In this document: positions 46,715 to 55,045 of the stretch, one piece after another
Layout: every line of letters begins with the position of its first letter
How positions within the stretch are numbered: position 1 is the first letter of the stretch
From: Candidatus Nanopelagicales bacterium
GTDB lineage: Bacteria > Actinomycetota > Actinomycetes > S36-B12
NCBI GenBank assembly: GCA_028687755.1
Contig: JAQTZL010000004.1
Coordinates: forward strand, 62,001-126,000
Length of the DNA: 64,000 nucleotides
Direction: 5' to 3'
Program-made: the position numbers and the translations under genes
Notes under the pieces: model-generated
What the model saw: the letters and a program-made list of their open reading frames with translations, nothing else
Databases searched by the model: none
What the model was told of the DNA's origin: nothing

Positions 46715-47169
46715 TGGCTACTCCACGCTCAGTTCGCCTTGATTCGGTGATCGAGGAACGCTTTGAATCCTTTCTTGCCCGACATCAAGGGCTTAACGGA
46801 TCTGCTGCGCTGAATCGCCTCATTGATGAAGGCATTCGCATGGATTTGGTCCCCGGGGTGCATTTCCGGGATGGCGTTCAGGGTCGAAGGGCTGCACTTG
46901 TCGGCGGGCCAGAGATCTGGGAGGTCGCATCGGTTGTACGAGCAGCGCGAACGCTGACAGATGCGAGCGAAGATCAAGAAGTGCTTTCGCGAGTGTTGGA
47001 AACAACCTCGCTATCGGCCGGGCAGTTAGACACAGCTCTAAATTACTGGGCCCAGTTCGCGGAAGAGATCGATCAACTCGTGGATCTTGCGTGGGCAGAA
47101 GAAGATCGTTTACTGGCAATAGAGGCAAATAAGAAAACGCTGATTCGTGGTGAGAGAGTTACTTCGTGA
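46714..47169 (+). CDS. ribbon-helix-helix DNA-binding-like protein
   Basis: 151 residues. N-terminus PRSVRLDSVIEERFESFLARH and SAALNRLIDEGIRM fits a ribbon-helix-helix (CopG-like) domain; a middle block PGVHFRDGVQGRRAALVGGPEIWEV resembles actinobacterial proteins with a DUF433-like part. The C-terminal half is helical and acidic. It overlaps the next gene by four bases. The palindrome over its own start codon suggests self-repression. It could alternatively be an antitoxin without a toxin. Confidence 0.65.
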   Translation: MATPRSVRLDSVIEERFESFLARHQGLNGSAALNRLIDEGIRMDLVPGVHFRDGVQGRRAALVGGPEIWEVASVVRAARTLTDASEDQEVLSRVLETTSLSAGQLDTALNYWAQFAEEIDQLVDLAWAEEDRLLAIEANKKTLIRGERVTS

Positions 47170-47951
47170 TCACACCGGGCGTCGAATTTAAGGCGCCACT
47201 AGTCGTTGCCCACCGAGGCTCAAACGAATTCGAACCCGAGCATTCACTTGCGGCTTACCTGCGCGCAGTCGATGAAGGTGCTGACGCAATTGAATGTGAT
47301 GTGCGCCTAACAGCCGATGGCACCTTGGTGTGTGTGCACGATCGCGAGATCGGTCGCACGAGTTCTGGTCGCGGCTCCGTTTCAGCAATGCGCCTGCACG
47401 ATCTGATGCACTTTGATTTCTCAGCACCGGAAAGTGAGAAATGGCAGCGAACTTCTTCTTTGGATGAACGTTCATCAGTGTTGACCTTGCGGGTATTGCT
47501 GGCAGCAATGCTTGAGTCGTCTTCCTCAATTTCATTTTCCATTGAAACCAAACATCCAACGCGCTTTGGTAAATACGTGGAAATGAGTTTGGTTGACGAA
47601 TTACGTCACTTTGGATTACTGAATTCTTCGCGCGTTCGAATGATGTCGTTCAGCCGCTTCGCTGTTCAACGCATGGGTGTGATTGCTCCAGATGTTCCCA
47701 CCGTGTTTTTGATGGACAAGATTCCTGCACGTCGATTAACAGGGGAACTTCCCGGTTCTTCATCAATTGCTGGAATCTCAATTGCATCGCTGGCTCTGCA
47801 TCCTGAATTCGTTGAGACCATGCACGCGCGAGGCGGGCAGGTTCATGTCTGGACGGTCAATGAGCCGTCGCAGGCTGAATTGTGTTTGTCGTTGGGCGTC
47901 GACGCGATCATCAGCGATAAGCCGGCGATGGTGCGCTCGCTCGTCGAATAA
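47166..47951 (+). CDS. glycerophosphodiester phosphodiesterase
   Basis: 261 residues from GTG 47166. GDPD motifs: VVAHRGSNEFEPEHS (HRG), GADAIECDVRLTADG and VCVHD; later SIETKH and GGQVHVWTVNE near the end. It would hydrolyse glycerophosphodiesters to glycerol 3-phosphate and an alcohol. No signal peptide, so cytoplasmic. Coupled to the RHH gene by a four-base overlap. Confidence 0.9.
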   Translation: MITPGVEFKAPLVVAHRGSNEFEPEHSLAAYLRAVDEGADAIECDVRLTADGTLVCVHDREIGRTSSGRGSVSAMRLHDLMHFDFSAPESEKWQRTSSLDERSSVLTLRVLLAAMLESSSSISFSIETKHPTRFGKYVEMSLVDELRHFGLLNSSRVRMMSFSRFAVQRMGVIAPDVPTVFLMDKIPARRLTGELPGSSSIAGISIASLALHPEFVETMHARGGQVHVWTVNEPSQAELCLSLGVDAIISDKPAMVRSLVE

Positions 47952-47961
47952 GGTTGTCGGC

Positions 47962-48930
47962 ATGGCTAAGAAAAAAGTGCGTGCAGGTTCAGCGGCAGTT
48001 GCTACCGATGGGGTTGTGCCTGTCGTAGGAATGCGCGAGCCATGCCCATGTGGTTCAGGTCGTCGTTACAAGGCCTGCCACGGCAAGGTCGAGGAAACCA
48101 TCGAAACCACGCGCCCCTTTGAAGGCTTTGCTTCTGAGTGCGACATCGTTGCGCTGCGCGAGCTCGTGCCTTCGGCAACAGCCTCCTTGAAGTTGCGTTC
48201 CGATGCAGTGTCGGCGACAGGAGCTCCAGCAGGTGCTCGCAAGGTCACTTTGGCAACTGTGTTGCCCAACGCCTACCCAGGCTTAGTGCGCATGGATGGT
48301 GAAATCCTGCTGGGCCTGCAGGTCAACACTTCTTCAGGCAATGCCAGCCGCGATTTAGCACTGGTACTTGCTGCCGCCCTTGATGCTGAGCCAGGTACTC
48401 CGATTGAAGCTCCACGCGATGCGACAAGTTCATTGCGTTTACAAGACCTGATTGATGGGTCGGCGCCATTGGATGTTCAGGTGCATGATGGCTTCGACTT
48501 CTGGGTCGATAAAGCAGAAATGACCGATGAGGTTCGCGAATCACTCGAGCGCGCTTCCTCATACGCGCACCCAACGTTGAAACTTTCATCCGTTGATGCT
48601 GCTTACTGGTGCCAGATGGGCGAGAAGGAACATCTTCGTTGGTCGATGCCAATTGCTGAAGAGCAGTTGCTCAATGCACTTGCTCGTCTTGATGCTGCGG
48701 GTGAATCTTCGCTTGGTGAAGACACCAAGCTTGTTGGCATGTTCCGTGCTCACGGCATTGTGGTTCCCGTGTGGGATCTACCGCTTGGATTTGGTGCAGC
48801 AGCCTGTGAAGCACCTGCAGCTGCGTTCCTTACTCGCTTGAATGCAGCACTTGCAATTGATGCGCCACTGACTGATGCAGAACGCCGTGCGCGCTCATTG
48901 CTCACCACGAAGCAAGTAACGCTTCGCTAG
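47962..48930 (+). CDS. DUF5926 family protein with N-terminal SEC-C motif
   Basis: 322 residues from ATG 47962; the frame open from 47767 overlaps the phosphodiesterase. A basic start (MAKKKVR) is followed by REPCPCGSGRRYKACHG, a SEC-C zinc motif (CxC...C-H). The rest is a conserved actinobacterial domain of unknown function. TAAGGT lies at -13 to -8, so an own leaderless promoter is possible inside the upstream stop region. Role unknown. Confidence 0.82.
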   Translation: MAKKKVRAGSAAVATDGVVPVVGMREPCPCGSGRRYKACHGKVEETIETTRPFEGFASECDIVALRELVPSATASLKLRSDAVSATGAPAGARKVTLATVLPNAYPGLVRMDGEILLGLQVNTSSGNASRDLALVLAAALDAEPGTPIEAPRDATSSLRLQDLIDGSAPLDVQVHDGFDFWVDKAEMTDEVRESLERASSYAHPTLKLSSVDAAYWCQMGEKEHLRWSMPIAEEQLLNALARLDAAGESSLGEDTKLVGMFRAHGIVVPVWDLPLGFGAAACEAPAAAFLTRLNAALAIDAPLTDAERRARSLLTTKQVTLR

Positions 48931-48937
48931 CAGCGAT

Positions 48938-50263
48938 CTACTGATTCTCAGTTGTTGGTTGCTGAGGATCAGTGATGGTCGCGCGCACTTCAACAACTGA
49001 CGTTGGGTATTCAACGGGAGTTTTCTTAAAGCGTGGTCCACTCCATGGAGCAGGCACTGCATCGAGCTTATAAGCCAAGCCATATGCGGGATATTCGTAT
49101 TGCTTACGAATTTCACTGAACATTTCCCACGCATCGTCATCGCTACGCGCGATTGACACGTGAGCTTGTTTCAACATTGCAAGCGCATGATCAAATTGTT
49201 CGCGTGTAAGTGTTGAAATTCTCGCTTGATCGAAACCAAGTTGACGCGCTTGAGCGGCAGTCATTCCACGCGCTGCATCTTTAGCCGCAGCATCATGCAC
49301 TGATCGACGATTGTCATTCCATGCCGGAATCTCTAAGGCTGGCCGAGAATGCACGGATTTGGTTGTCAGGTAATTACTCAGGAGCGGAATTCTCTTGGTG
49401 AATTTCTGAGGCCCAGCTGCCAGAAACAACACTTCAAAGGTTTGTGAACCCTGCAAGAGCAAACGATAGGCATACGAATTCTCTTCAGTATTCGAAACAG
49501 AAACGTGCAGTGCTGCTGCATCCATTGCAGCTAGCAATGACGTGACGTAATGCTGATGCGCGCGAGAGCCGCGAATATAAATCAAGGTCGGGTAGGTCAA
49601 GTGTGTAAGTCTCAGTTTTGCTGCCCACTCGGACCACTGATGAAAATACGATGCGATTTCTGACGTCGTCCCGGCCATTGAAGAACGAGCCAAATATTCA
49701 GGACCCCACGATGGTTCACCCGCTGTGGTGCTGAACATCGTGACAAGTACTTCGCGATCGAGGTAGGTCTGGAAAATCGTTGGCAGGTAACCGATCATCA
49801 TGGCGATCAAAATCGGTCCGGTGGTTGCTGCGATGAAATCGATCGCGGTTTGCTCGCTGCCATTACCTCCGGCGAAACCCAGGGTGAGCAAACTGGAACC
49901 TGACTGACGCAGAGCCTGACCAAAAGGCATGCCGCTGATGCCATAAATCAACATTGCGTAGGCGAAGAGGAAACCAACAAGCCAAGCGAGCAAAATGCTC
50001 ATGATCATGACCGGGCCGGTCCATGCCATGACTTTGTCTCGGCCGCGATAGGAGCGACGCATTGCGGCGAGCCCGCGGCTAGCTCCGTAGACCGCCACCA
50101 TGACTAAGCCAGTGAGGGATGATTTCAGCGGCCGAGGCACGATCACGGTGCGCATCATGCTGATGAAGGTGGTCAAAGCCAGGAAAAGGCCGATAGCGAA
50201 AATGCCCGAGCGTGAGGCCAAATCGGCAAAGGCGATGGGTTCGCTGGCTACCACGTTCAGCAT
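48938..50263 (-). CDS. two-pore-helix channel-like membrane protein
   Basis: 441 residues. Three or four helices in the first 175 residues; between the last two is SSLLTLGFAGGNG, placed like a K+ channel selectivity filter (TVGYG) but not matching it. A long cytoplasmic C-terminus of about 260 residues follows with a GTTSEIASYFHQW segment and no recognised RCK domain. ATG 50263 has GAGG four bases upstream. It converges on the DUF5926 gene. Assignment as an ion channel is tentative; an uncharacterised actinobacterial family is equally possible. Confidence 0.5.
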   Translation of the reverse strand: MLNVVASEPIAFADLASRSGIFAIGLFLALTTFISMMRTVIVPRPLKSSLTGLVMVAVYGASRGLAAMRRSYRGRDKVMAWTGPVMIMSILLAWLVGFLFAYAMLIYGISGMPFGQALRQSGSSLLTLGFAGGNGSEQTAIDFIAATTGPILIAMMIGYLPTIFQTYLDREVLVTMFSTTAGEPSWGPEYLARSSMAGTTSEIASYFHQWSEWAAKLRLTHLTYPTLIYIRGSRAHQHYVTSLLAAMDAAALHVSVSNTEENSYAYRLLLQGSQTFEVLFLAAGPQKFTKRIPLLSNYLTTKSVHSRPALEIPAWNDNRRSVHDAAAKDAARGMTAAQARQLGFDQARISTLTREQFDHALAMLKQAHVSIARSDDDAWEMFSEIRKQYEYPAYGLAYKLDAVPAPWSGPRFKKTPVEYPTSVVEVRATITDPQQPTTENQ

Positions 50264-50316
50264 GAGGCCTCGTTTGTCACAGGTGAGACCCTAGTTTGTT
50301 TCGGAATTCGGGTGCC

Positions 50317-50484
50317 TCACCGTTGCTCAACTGCCGGCACATTGAACCTCAGGCGGACCTGATGCTCATTGAGGCTGCGAGATTCAGCGATATCCGACGC
50401 TGCTTCGGCTACCGATTCGAGAATGCCCGGCTGACTTAACCAGAATTCGGTTTCCTCTGAAATTGAGTCCGAGTGCAGGTGCAT
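50317..50484 (-). CDS. small protein, antitoxin-like C-terminal segment
   Basis: 55 residues. It reads TEFWLSQPGILESVAEAASDIAE, SRSLNEHQVRLRF, the pattern of the C-terminal, toxin-neutralising part of actinobacterial Phd/RelB-type antitoxins. No toxin gene is adjacent and no DNA-binding N-terminus is visible in the frame. TATTTT is at -12 to -7 of ATG 50484, matching the leaderless rule of this genome, which supports expression. It may be an orphan antitoxin or a small protein of other function. Confidence 0.55.
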   Translation of the reverse strand: MHLHSDSISEETEFWLSQPGILESVAEAASDIAESRSLNEHQVRLRFNVPAVEQR

Positions 50485-50490
50485 TGGCTC

Positions 50491-50496
50491 AAAATA
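50491..50496 (-). promoter_or_regulatory. -10 box TATTTT of a leaderless small gene
   Basis: On the minus strand TATTTT occupies -12 to -7 of ATG 50484. Confidence 0.5.
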
Positions 50497-50581
50497 CGGT
50501 GAGAACGAAGATATTTCTAGATATGAATGAGGCCATTCACGGTTGGGAGGTCCTCAGGGGCGGATTACTCCTCGCAGGCCT

Positions 50582-50587
50582 TAGGCT
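50582..50587 (+). promoter_or_regulatory. -10 box TAGGCT of a leaderless operon
   Basis: TAGGCT is at -12 to -7 of GTG 50594, the start of the DUF4446-pheA-rmlB-rmlD operon. Confidence 0.6.
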
Positions 50588-50593
50588 TTGGCG

Positions 50594-51088
50594 GTGAATA
50601 TCGACACGAGTGCCATGAGCGTCCTCGTGATCGTTGCCCTCATTTTGGGGGTGCTTGGCTTGGGTGTTGGCGCCTTTGCCCTCGTGCGCCTATCCCATAT
50701 CCACCGCTCTTTGGCCCTGCTCCAAGCAGCTGAAGGCCGCGAGACCTTTGTCGACGTGGTGGCTCGCACGATTTCTGAGTTCCACGATCTGCGCGACGAG
50801 GTCGGTGACCTTGACCGCCTGCTCGTGCAGACGCGCTCGGAGCTTGCTCAAGCATTGCGCCATGTTTCTGTGGTCCGCTATGACGCCTTCGGTGACCTTG
50901 GCGGTCGCTTCTCGTTCTCGGCAGCAATGCTCGATGACTCAGGCGACGGCTTAGTGCTCACCTCGATCCATGGACGCACTGAAACGCGCACCTACATCAA
51001 GGGCATCAACGGCGGCAAGCCAGATATTGAACTGTCTCCAGAAGAAGCTGAAAGCTTGAAGTTGGCAAAGAAAGGCGGTGAAGCATGA
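50594..51088 (+). CDS. DUF4446 family membrane protein
   Basis: 164 residues from GTG 50594 (ATG 50615 is an alternative). One N-terminal helix (about 8-30), a coiled-coil-like segment RDEVGDLDRLLVQTRSELAQ, then the conserved VRYDAFGDLGGRFSFSAAMLD and TRTYIKGI of DUF4446. It overlaps pheA by four bases. Function unknown; the family is common in Actinobacteria and Firmicutes. Confidence 0.88.
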   Translation: MNIDTSAMSVLVIVALILGVLGLGVGAFALVRLSHIHRSLALLQAAEGRETFVDVVARTISEFHDLRDEVGDLDRLLVQTRSELAQALRHVSVVRYDAFGDLGGRFSFSAAMLDDSGDGLVLTSIHGRTETRTYIKGINGGKPDIELSPEEAESLKLAKKGGEA

Positions 51089-52005
51089 CTCGCATAGCGT
51101 TCCTAGGACCTCGCGGCACGTTCGCCGAAGCCGCACTTCGCTCAATGCCATCTGCTGTTGGTGCTGAGCTGATTCCTGCTGCCTCCGTGCAAGCTGCAAT
51201 TGATCTGGTGCGAACGGGTGGCGCTGATCAAGCACTCGTACCGATGGAAAATTCAGTTGAAGGATCAGTTCCGCTGACCCTTGATGAACTTTCAGCAGGC
51301 ACAGAACTCGTGATCATTGACGAAGTTGTGCTGCCCGTAACGTTCGCACTTGTTGCGCCACGTGGCACGTCACTTGCCTCAATTGCTCGCATCGCTACGC
51401 ATCCCCATGCTGCAGCTCAAGTGCGCGGTTGGTTGGCTGCGAATTTGCCAGAAGTTGTTGTGCTGCCAGCACTTTCAACCGCTGGTGCAGCGCAAGGTTT
51501 ACTGGATTCAGCTCGCAATTACGACGCTGCGGTGTGTCAGGAAATTGCTGCTGAAATCTATGAGCTTGATGTGTTGGCAACAGACATTGGTGACACCTCT
51601 GATGCACACACGCGCTTCGTGCTGGTTACCCGCGCTGGAGTTGTTCCACCTTCGACTGGTGCAGACAAGACCACGCTTGCGCTTTACATTCACCACGATC
51701 AGCCAGGCGCATTGCTTGCAATCCTGAATGAATTTGCCGTGCGCGGCGTCAACATGACGCGCATTGAGTCACGCCCCACTCGCAAGGTGCTGGGCGATTA
51801 CTACTTCAGTGTTGACATTGAAGGCCACGTCAACGATGCGCGAGTTGCGGAAGCACTCAAGGGTTTGCATCGCGTGTGTCTTGATGTTCGCTACTTGGGT
51901 TCATACCCACGCCACGATGGCAAAGAGCCAGTGTTGCGTGATGGTGTGACTGATGCTGATTTTGCTGAAGCCGAAGTGTGGTTGCAGAAGTTGAAGGGGA
52001 ACTAA
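51085..52005 (+). CDS. pheA: prephenate dehydratase with ACT domain
   Basis: 306 residues. The catalytic domain shows AFLGPRGTFAEAA, VPMENSVEGSV and the Thr-Arg-Phe in AHTRFVLV; the ACT regulatory domain has PGALLAILNEF and MTRIESRPT, the phenylalanine-binding ESRPT motif. It converts prephenate to phenylpyruvate in phenylalanine synthesis and is probably feedback-inhibited by Phe. It sits between DUF4446 and rmlB, one base before rmlB. Confidence 0.95.
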   Translation: MTRIAFLGPRGTFAEAALRSMPSAVGAELIPAASVQAAIDLVRTGGADQALVPMENSVEGSVPLTLDELSAGTELVIIDEVVLPVTFALVAPRGTSLASIARIATHPHAAAQVRGWLAANLPEVVVLPALSTAGAAQGLLDSARNYDAAVCQEIAAEIYELDVLATDIGDTSDAHTRFVLVTRAGVVPPSTGADKTTLALYIHHDQPGALLAILNEFAVRGVNMTRIESRPTRKVLGDYYFSVDIEGHVNDARVAEALKGLHRVCLDVRYLGSYPRHDGKEPVLRDGVTDADFAEAEVWLQKLKGN

Positions 52006-52006
52006 C

Positions 52007-52987
52007 GTGCGCTATTTCGTAACTGGGGCTGCTGGCTTCATCGGTTCACACTTTGTGCGTGAATTGCTTGCTGGTTCATACGGCGGTGACGTCACTGGTG
52101 TGACGGTGTACGACAAGCTCACCTACGCGGGCAACCTCGAAAACCTCGCTTTTGTTTCTGACGATCCTCGTTACTCATTCGTGCAAGGCGACATCTGTGA
52201 TGGCGCACTGCTCGATCAGGTGTTGCCTGGTCACGATGTTGTTGTGAACTTCGCGGCTGAAACCCATGTGGATCGTTCGATTTCCGGCCCACAGGCCTTC
52301 TTGGTGACCAACGTGGTCGGAGCACAGACGCTGTTTGATGCGTGCTTGCGCCACAACATTCCGCGCACCGTGCACATCGGCACCGATGAGGTCTACGGCT
52401 CAATTGATGAAGGTTCATGGACTGAAGCAGAGCCGCTGATTCCTAACTCACCATATTCAGCAGCCAAAGCTGCAGCAGAAATGTTGGTGCGCGCCTATCA
52501 CGTCACCTATGGCTTGAACATTTCGTCAACTCGTTGCTCGAACAACTACGGACCTTTCCAGTTCCCAGAAAAGGTCATCCCGCTATTCGTCACCAACTTG
52601 ATCGACGGTGGCAAGGTGCCGTTGTATGGCGATGGCTTGAATGTGCGCGACTGGTTGCATGTTGATGATCACTGCCGCGGCATCGCACTCGTTGTTGAAA
52701 AGGGTGCACCGGGCGAGAGCTACAACATTGGTGGCGGCCTTGAACTCAACAACCGAGAACTCACTGAACAAGTGCTTTCATCCATGGGTGCTGACTGGTC
52801 AAGTGTGCAACCTGTTGAAGATCGTAAGGGCCACGATCGTCGCTATTCCGTTGATGATTCAAAGCTTCGTGCGATGGGTTATGAACCACAGCACAAGTTT
52901 GAAGATGGACTTGCAGAAACGGTTGCTTGGTACAAGGCCAATGAAGCTTGGTGGCGCCCGCTGAAGGCAAAGGCTGCGCTGAAGTAA
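52007..52987 (+). CDS. rmlB: dTDP-glucose 4,6-dehydratase
   Basis: 326 residues from GTG 52007 with AAGGGGA six bases upstream. Extended SDR: TGAAGFIGS, VYDKLTYAGNL, AAETHVDRSI, the TDEVYG catalytic Thr-Asp-Glu and YSAAKAAAE with the YxxxK pair; SNNYGPFQFPEKVIP is typical. It makes dTDP-4-keto-6-deoxyglucose for rhamnose and, in this window, potentially for the WecE-like enzyme at 19.4 kb. Confidence 0.96.
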   Translation: MRYFVTGAAGFIGSHFVRELLAGSYGGDVTGVTVYDKLTYAGNLENLAFVSDDPRYSFVQGDICDGALLDQVLPGHDVVVNFAAETHVDRSISGPQAFLVTNVVGAQTLFDACLRHNIPRTVHIGTDEVYGSIDEGSWTEAEPLIPNSPYSAAKAAAEMLVRAYHVTYGLNISSTRCSNNYGPFQFPEKVIPLFVTNLIDGGKVPLYGDGLNVRDWLHVDDHCRGIALVVEKGAPGESYNIGGGLELNNRELTEQVLSSMGADWSSVQPVEDRKGHDRRYSVDDSKLRAMGYEPQHKFEDGLAETVAWYKANEAWWRPLKAKAALK

Positions 52988-53844
52988 TGCGCGTTCTGGT
53001 TACTGGCTCAAAAGGGCAGTTGGGTTCGGAACTCGTTTCCATTCTCGGCGAGCGCGGCACGCCAGTGATGGGTGTTGATCGCCCAGGGATCGACATCACC
53101 CAAAGTGGTTCTATTGCAACGGCTTTTTCACTTTTTGAACCGACGGTAGTGATCAACTGCGCTGCATGGACTGCTGTTGACGATGCCGAAACCAATGAGC
53201 CCGCAGCGCTCCTTGCTAACGGTGTTGGGCCAGAGCTTCTCGCTTCTGCATGTGCCTCGACTGGTGCGTGGCTCGTGCAGATTTCAACTGACTACGTGTT
53301 TGCAGGCGATGCTGCTGTTCCTTACTTGGAAACCGATGTTCCTGCTCCTCTTACTGCGTATGGCCGCACCAAGCTTGCTGGTGAAGTTGCTGTTCAAACT
53401 GCGCTTCCCGATTCGCACTACATCGTGCGTACCGCTTGGCTCTACGGCATTAACGGCAATAACTTTGCTAAGACCATGTTGAAACTCATGGCTGAGCGCG
53501 ACACGGTTTCTGTTGTTACTGATCAAGTTGGTCAACCAACCTACGCGCGCGATCTCGCGCATCAACTCATCGCACTCATTGATGCGCGCCCAACTGCAGG
53601 CACTTTCCATGGCACCAACAGCGGTGTTGCCTCGTGGTTTGAGTTTGCGCAAGCGGTGTTCGCTGGCGCTGGTGCTGATCCGGCACGCGTGCTTGAAACA
53701 GATTCGGGTTCCTTTGTTCGCCCCGCACCGCGCCCTGCGTATTCGGTGCTTGGGCACGACGCCTGGACTGCTGCTGGCTTGAGCCCGATGCGGGATTGGC
53801 GTGAGGCGCTGGATGCGGCCTTTAAAGATGGGCTGAGTGCCTAG
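52987..53844 (+). CDS. rmlD: dTDP-4-dehydrorhamnose reductase
   Basis: 285 residues from the ATG that shares one base with the rmlB stop (TAATG). SDR motifs TGSKGQLGSEL, INCAAWTAVDDAE, STDYVFAGD, YGRTKLAGE and VRTAWLYG are those of RmlD. It reduces the 4-keto group to dTDP-L-rhamnose. rmlA and rmlC are not in this window. Its 3' end overlaps the convergent GT87-like gene by 23 bases. Confidence 0.94.
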   Translation: MRVLVTGSKGQLGSELVSILGERGTPVMGVDRPGIDITQSGSIATAFSLFEPTVVINCAAWTAVDDAETNEPAALLANGVGPELLASACASTGAWLVQISTDYVFAGDAAVPYLETDVPAPLTAYGRTKLAGEVAVQTALPDSHYIVRTAWLYGINGNNFAKTMLKLMAERDTVSVVTDQVGQPTYARDLAHQLIALIDARPTAGTFHGTNSGVASWFEFAQAVFAGAGADPARVLETDSGSFVRPAPRPAYSVLGHDAWTAAGLSPMRDWREALDAAFKDGLSA

Positions 53845-55024
53845 TAGTTTCTAGGTGCACGGCTTCTGTTTTAGTCGCTCGTGCTGCACGCATAGCGTTG
53901 CTGAAGAAAGTAAACACGAGCGTCGCGATTGCGAGAATGAAAACCGCAATTCCTACATTTTGGTCAAGGCCTAATTCTGTTTTCCAGAACCCGTTCATGC
54001 GAATGAAGTAACTGAACTGAAAAATTTCTAATAACGCTACGAACGGCAAGAATGCATAGACAAGGTACTTGCTTCTTCTATCTCCCTGAATAACGAGCGC
54101 AACAAGCACGATGATCCAAGCGAGGTAGTACTGCGCATGTCCAACTTTGTAGGCGATTAGGCAGGCGAATAGACCTGTTGCGCTGGCTTCGAGCCACGTG
54201 AATCGGAATTTGTACGCGACTAAAAACATTGCTACTCCAACCAAAACCACGATCAGAGTGTTGTTGTTTGTGAGAAATTCAACGATGCGCGGGGTAATCA
54301 GCTCAGGATGATTCTTCAATGCGAATATTGGTGAAAGGTACGTGGCTTCTCGCGAAGCCCCAAATGTAAGGGAAAACAGAAAGTCACTGCCCCAAATCAC
54401 CCAAGCAATGAATCCACCCATTGCTGTTGTTATTGCAGCCGAAATTGCTGGGCGCCAGTCGAATCGACGATTATTGAGACAAAAGAAAGGAATCAGCAAT
54501 GCCGGGTAGTACTTCAAGAGCACGGCAATTCCAAGCATGACCCCGGCAAGAATCATCTGATTCCTGAATCTTGCCAGGATCGCGAAAGCAACAAATGCTG
54601 CAACTAATGTGTCGTTGTCACCAAACACTGAGGTGACGCTGATGACGAGAAAATTCAATGGAATCAGAACGAGGTAGAGCAGTGATTGACTCAAATCCGG
54701 ACGAGTGAAATACAACCGTTTAACGAGCAAGAAATTTGCGATGAGGAAAACAACAAGCATCCCAAGTTTCGGCAGGAGTTGATGAATGGGAGCAAGGTAC
54801 GCGAGAGCGTTGTATGCAGGTCCGTAGGTATTCGGAGGGAAGGTGTTGTTATGGGTCCAAGGATTTGTGCCCTCACGAACTAGATCCCAATGCATAAGGT
54901 AGTAGCCGTAGTCGTGCTGAATTCCAACTTTAAAAGCCAATCCCAGCATCGCAATTGACCAGATGAGAATCAAAGCGATCATGAGCGACTTATTTGTTAG
55001 CCACCTCAGCGGATTGTTTGCCAC
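53822..55024 (-). CDS. polytopic membrane protein, GT87/DUF2029-like
   Basis: 400 residues from GTG 55024. About ten helices; the first outer loop has HDYGYYLMHWDLVREGTNPW and PPNTYGPAYNALAY, then GDNDTLVAAFVAF and LLKYYPALLIPF, the pattern of GT87 polyprenol-P-mannose transferases. A TACGCT box at -12 to -7 supports the GTG. Follows the GT61 gene by 21 bases but has its own promoter. Confidence 0.72.
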   Translation of the reverse strand: MANNPLRWLTNKSLMIALILIWSIAMLGLAFKVGIQHDYGYYLMHWDLVREGTNPWTHNNTFPPNTYGPAYNALAYLAPIHQLLPKLGMLVVFLIANFLLVKRLYFTRPDLSQSLLYLVLIPLNFLVISVTSVFGDNDTLVAAFVAFAILARFRNQMILAGVMLGIAVLLKYYPALLIPFFCLNNRRFDWRPAISAAITTAMGGFIAWVIWGSDFLFSLTFGASREATYLSPIFALKNHPELITPRIVEFLTNNNTLIVVLVGVAMFLVAYKFRFTWLEASATGLFACLIAYKVGHAQYYLAWIIVLVALVIQGDRRSKYLVYAFLPFVALLEIFQFSYFIRMNGFWKTELGLDQNVGIAVFILAIATLVFTFFSNAMRAARATKTEAVHLETTRHSAHL

Positions 55025-55030
55025 GACTTA

Positions 55031-55036
55031 AGCGTA
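55031..55036 (-). promoter_or_regulatory. -10 box TACGCT of a leaderless gene
   Basis: On the minus strand TACGCT occupies -12 to -7 of GTG 55024. Confidence 0.5.
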
Positions 55037-55045
55037 TTTCTGGCT

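Noticed and set aside
48941-48972. Stem-loop CTGATTCTCAG/CTGAGGATCAG as a terminator between convergent genes
   Set aside because: Good stem but no T-tract on either side, and it lies in the 3' coding end of the channel-like gene.
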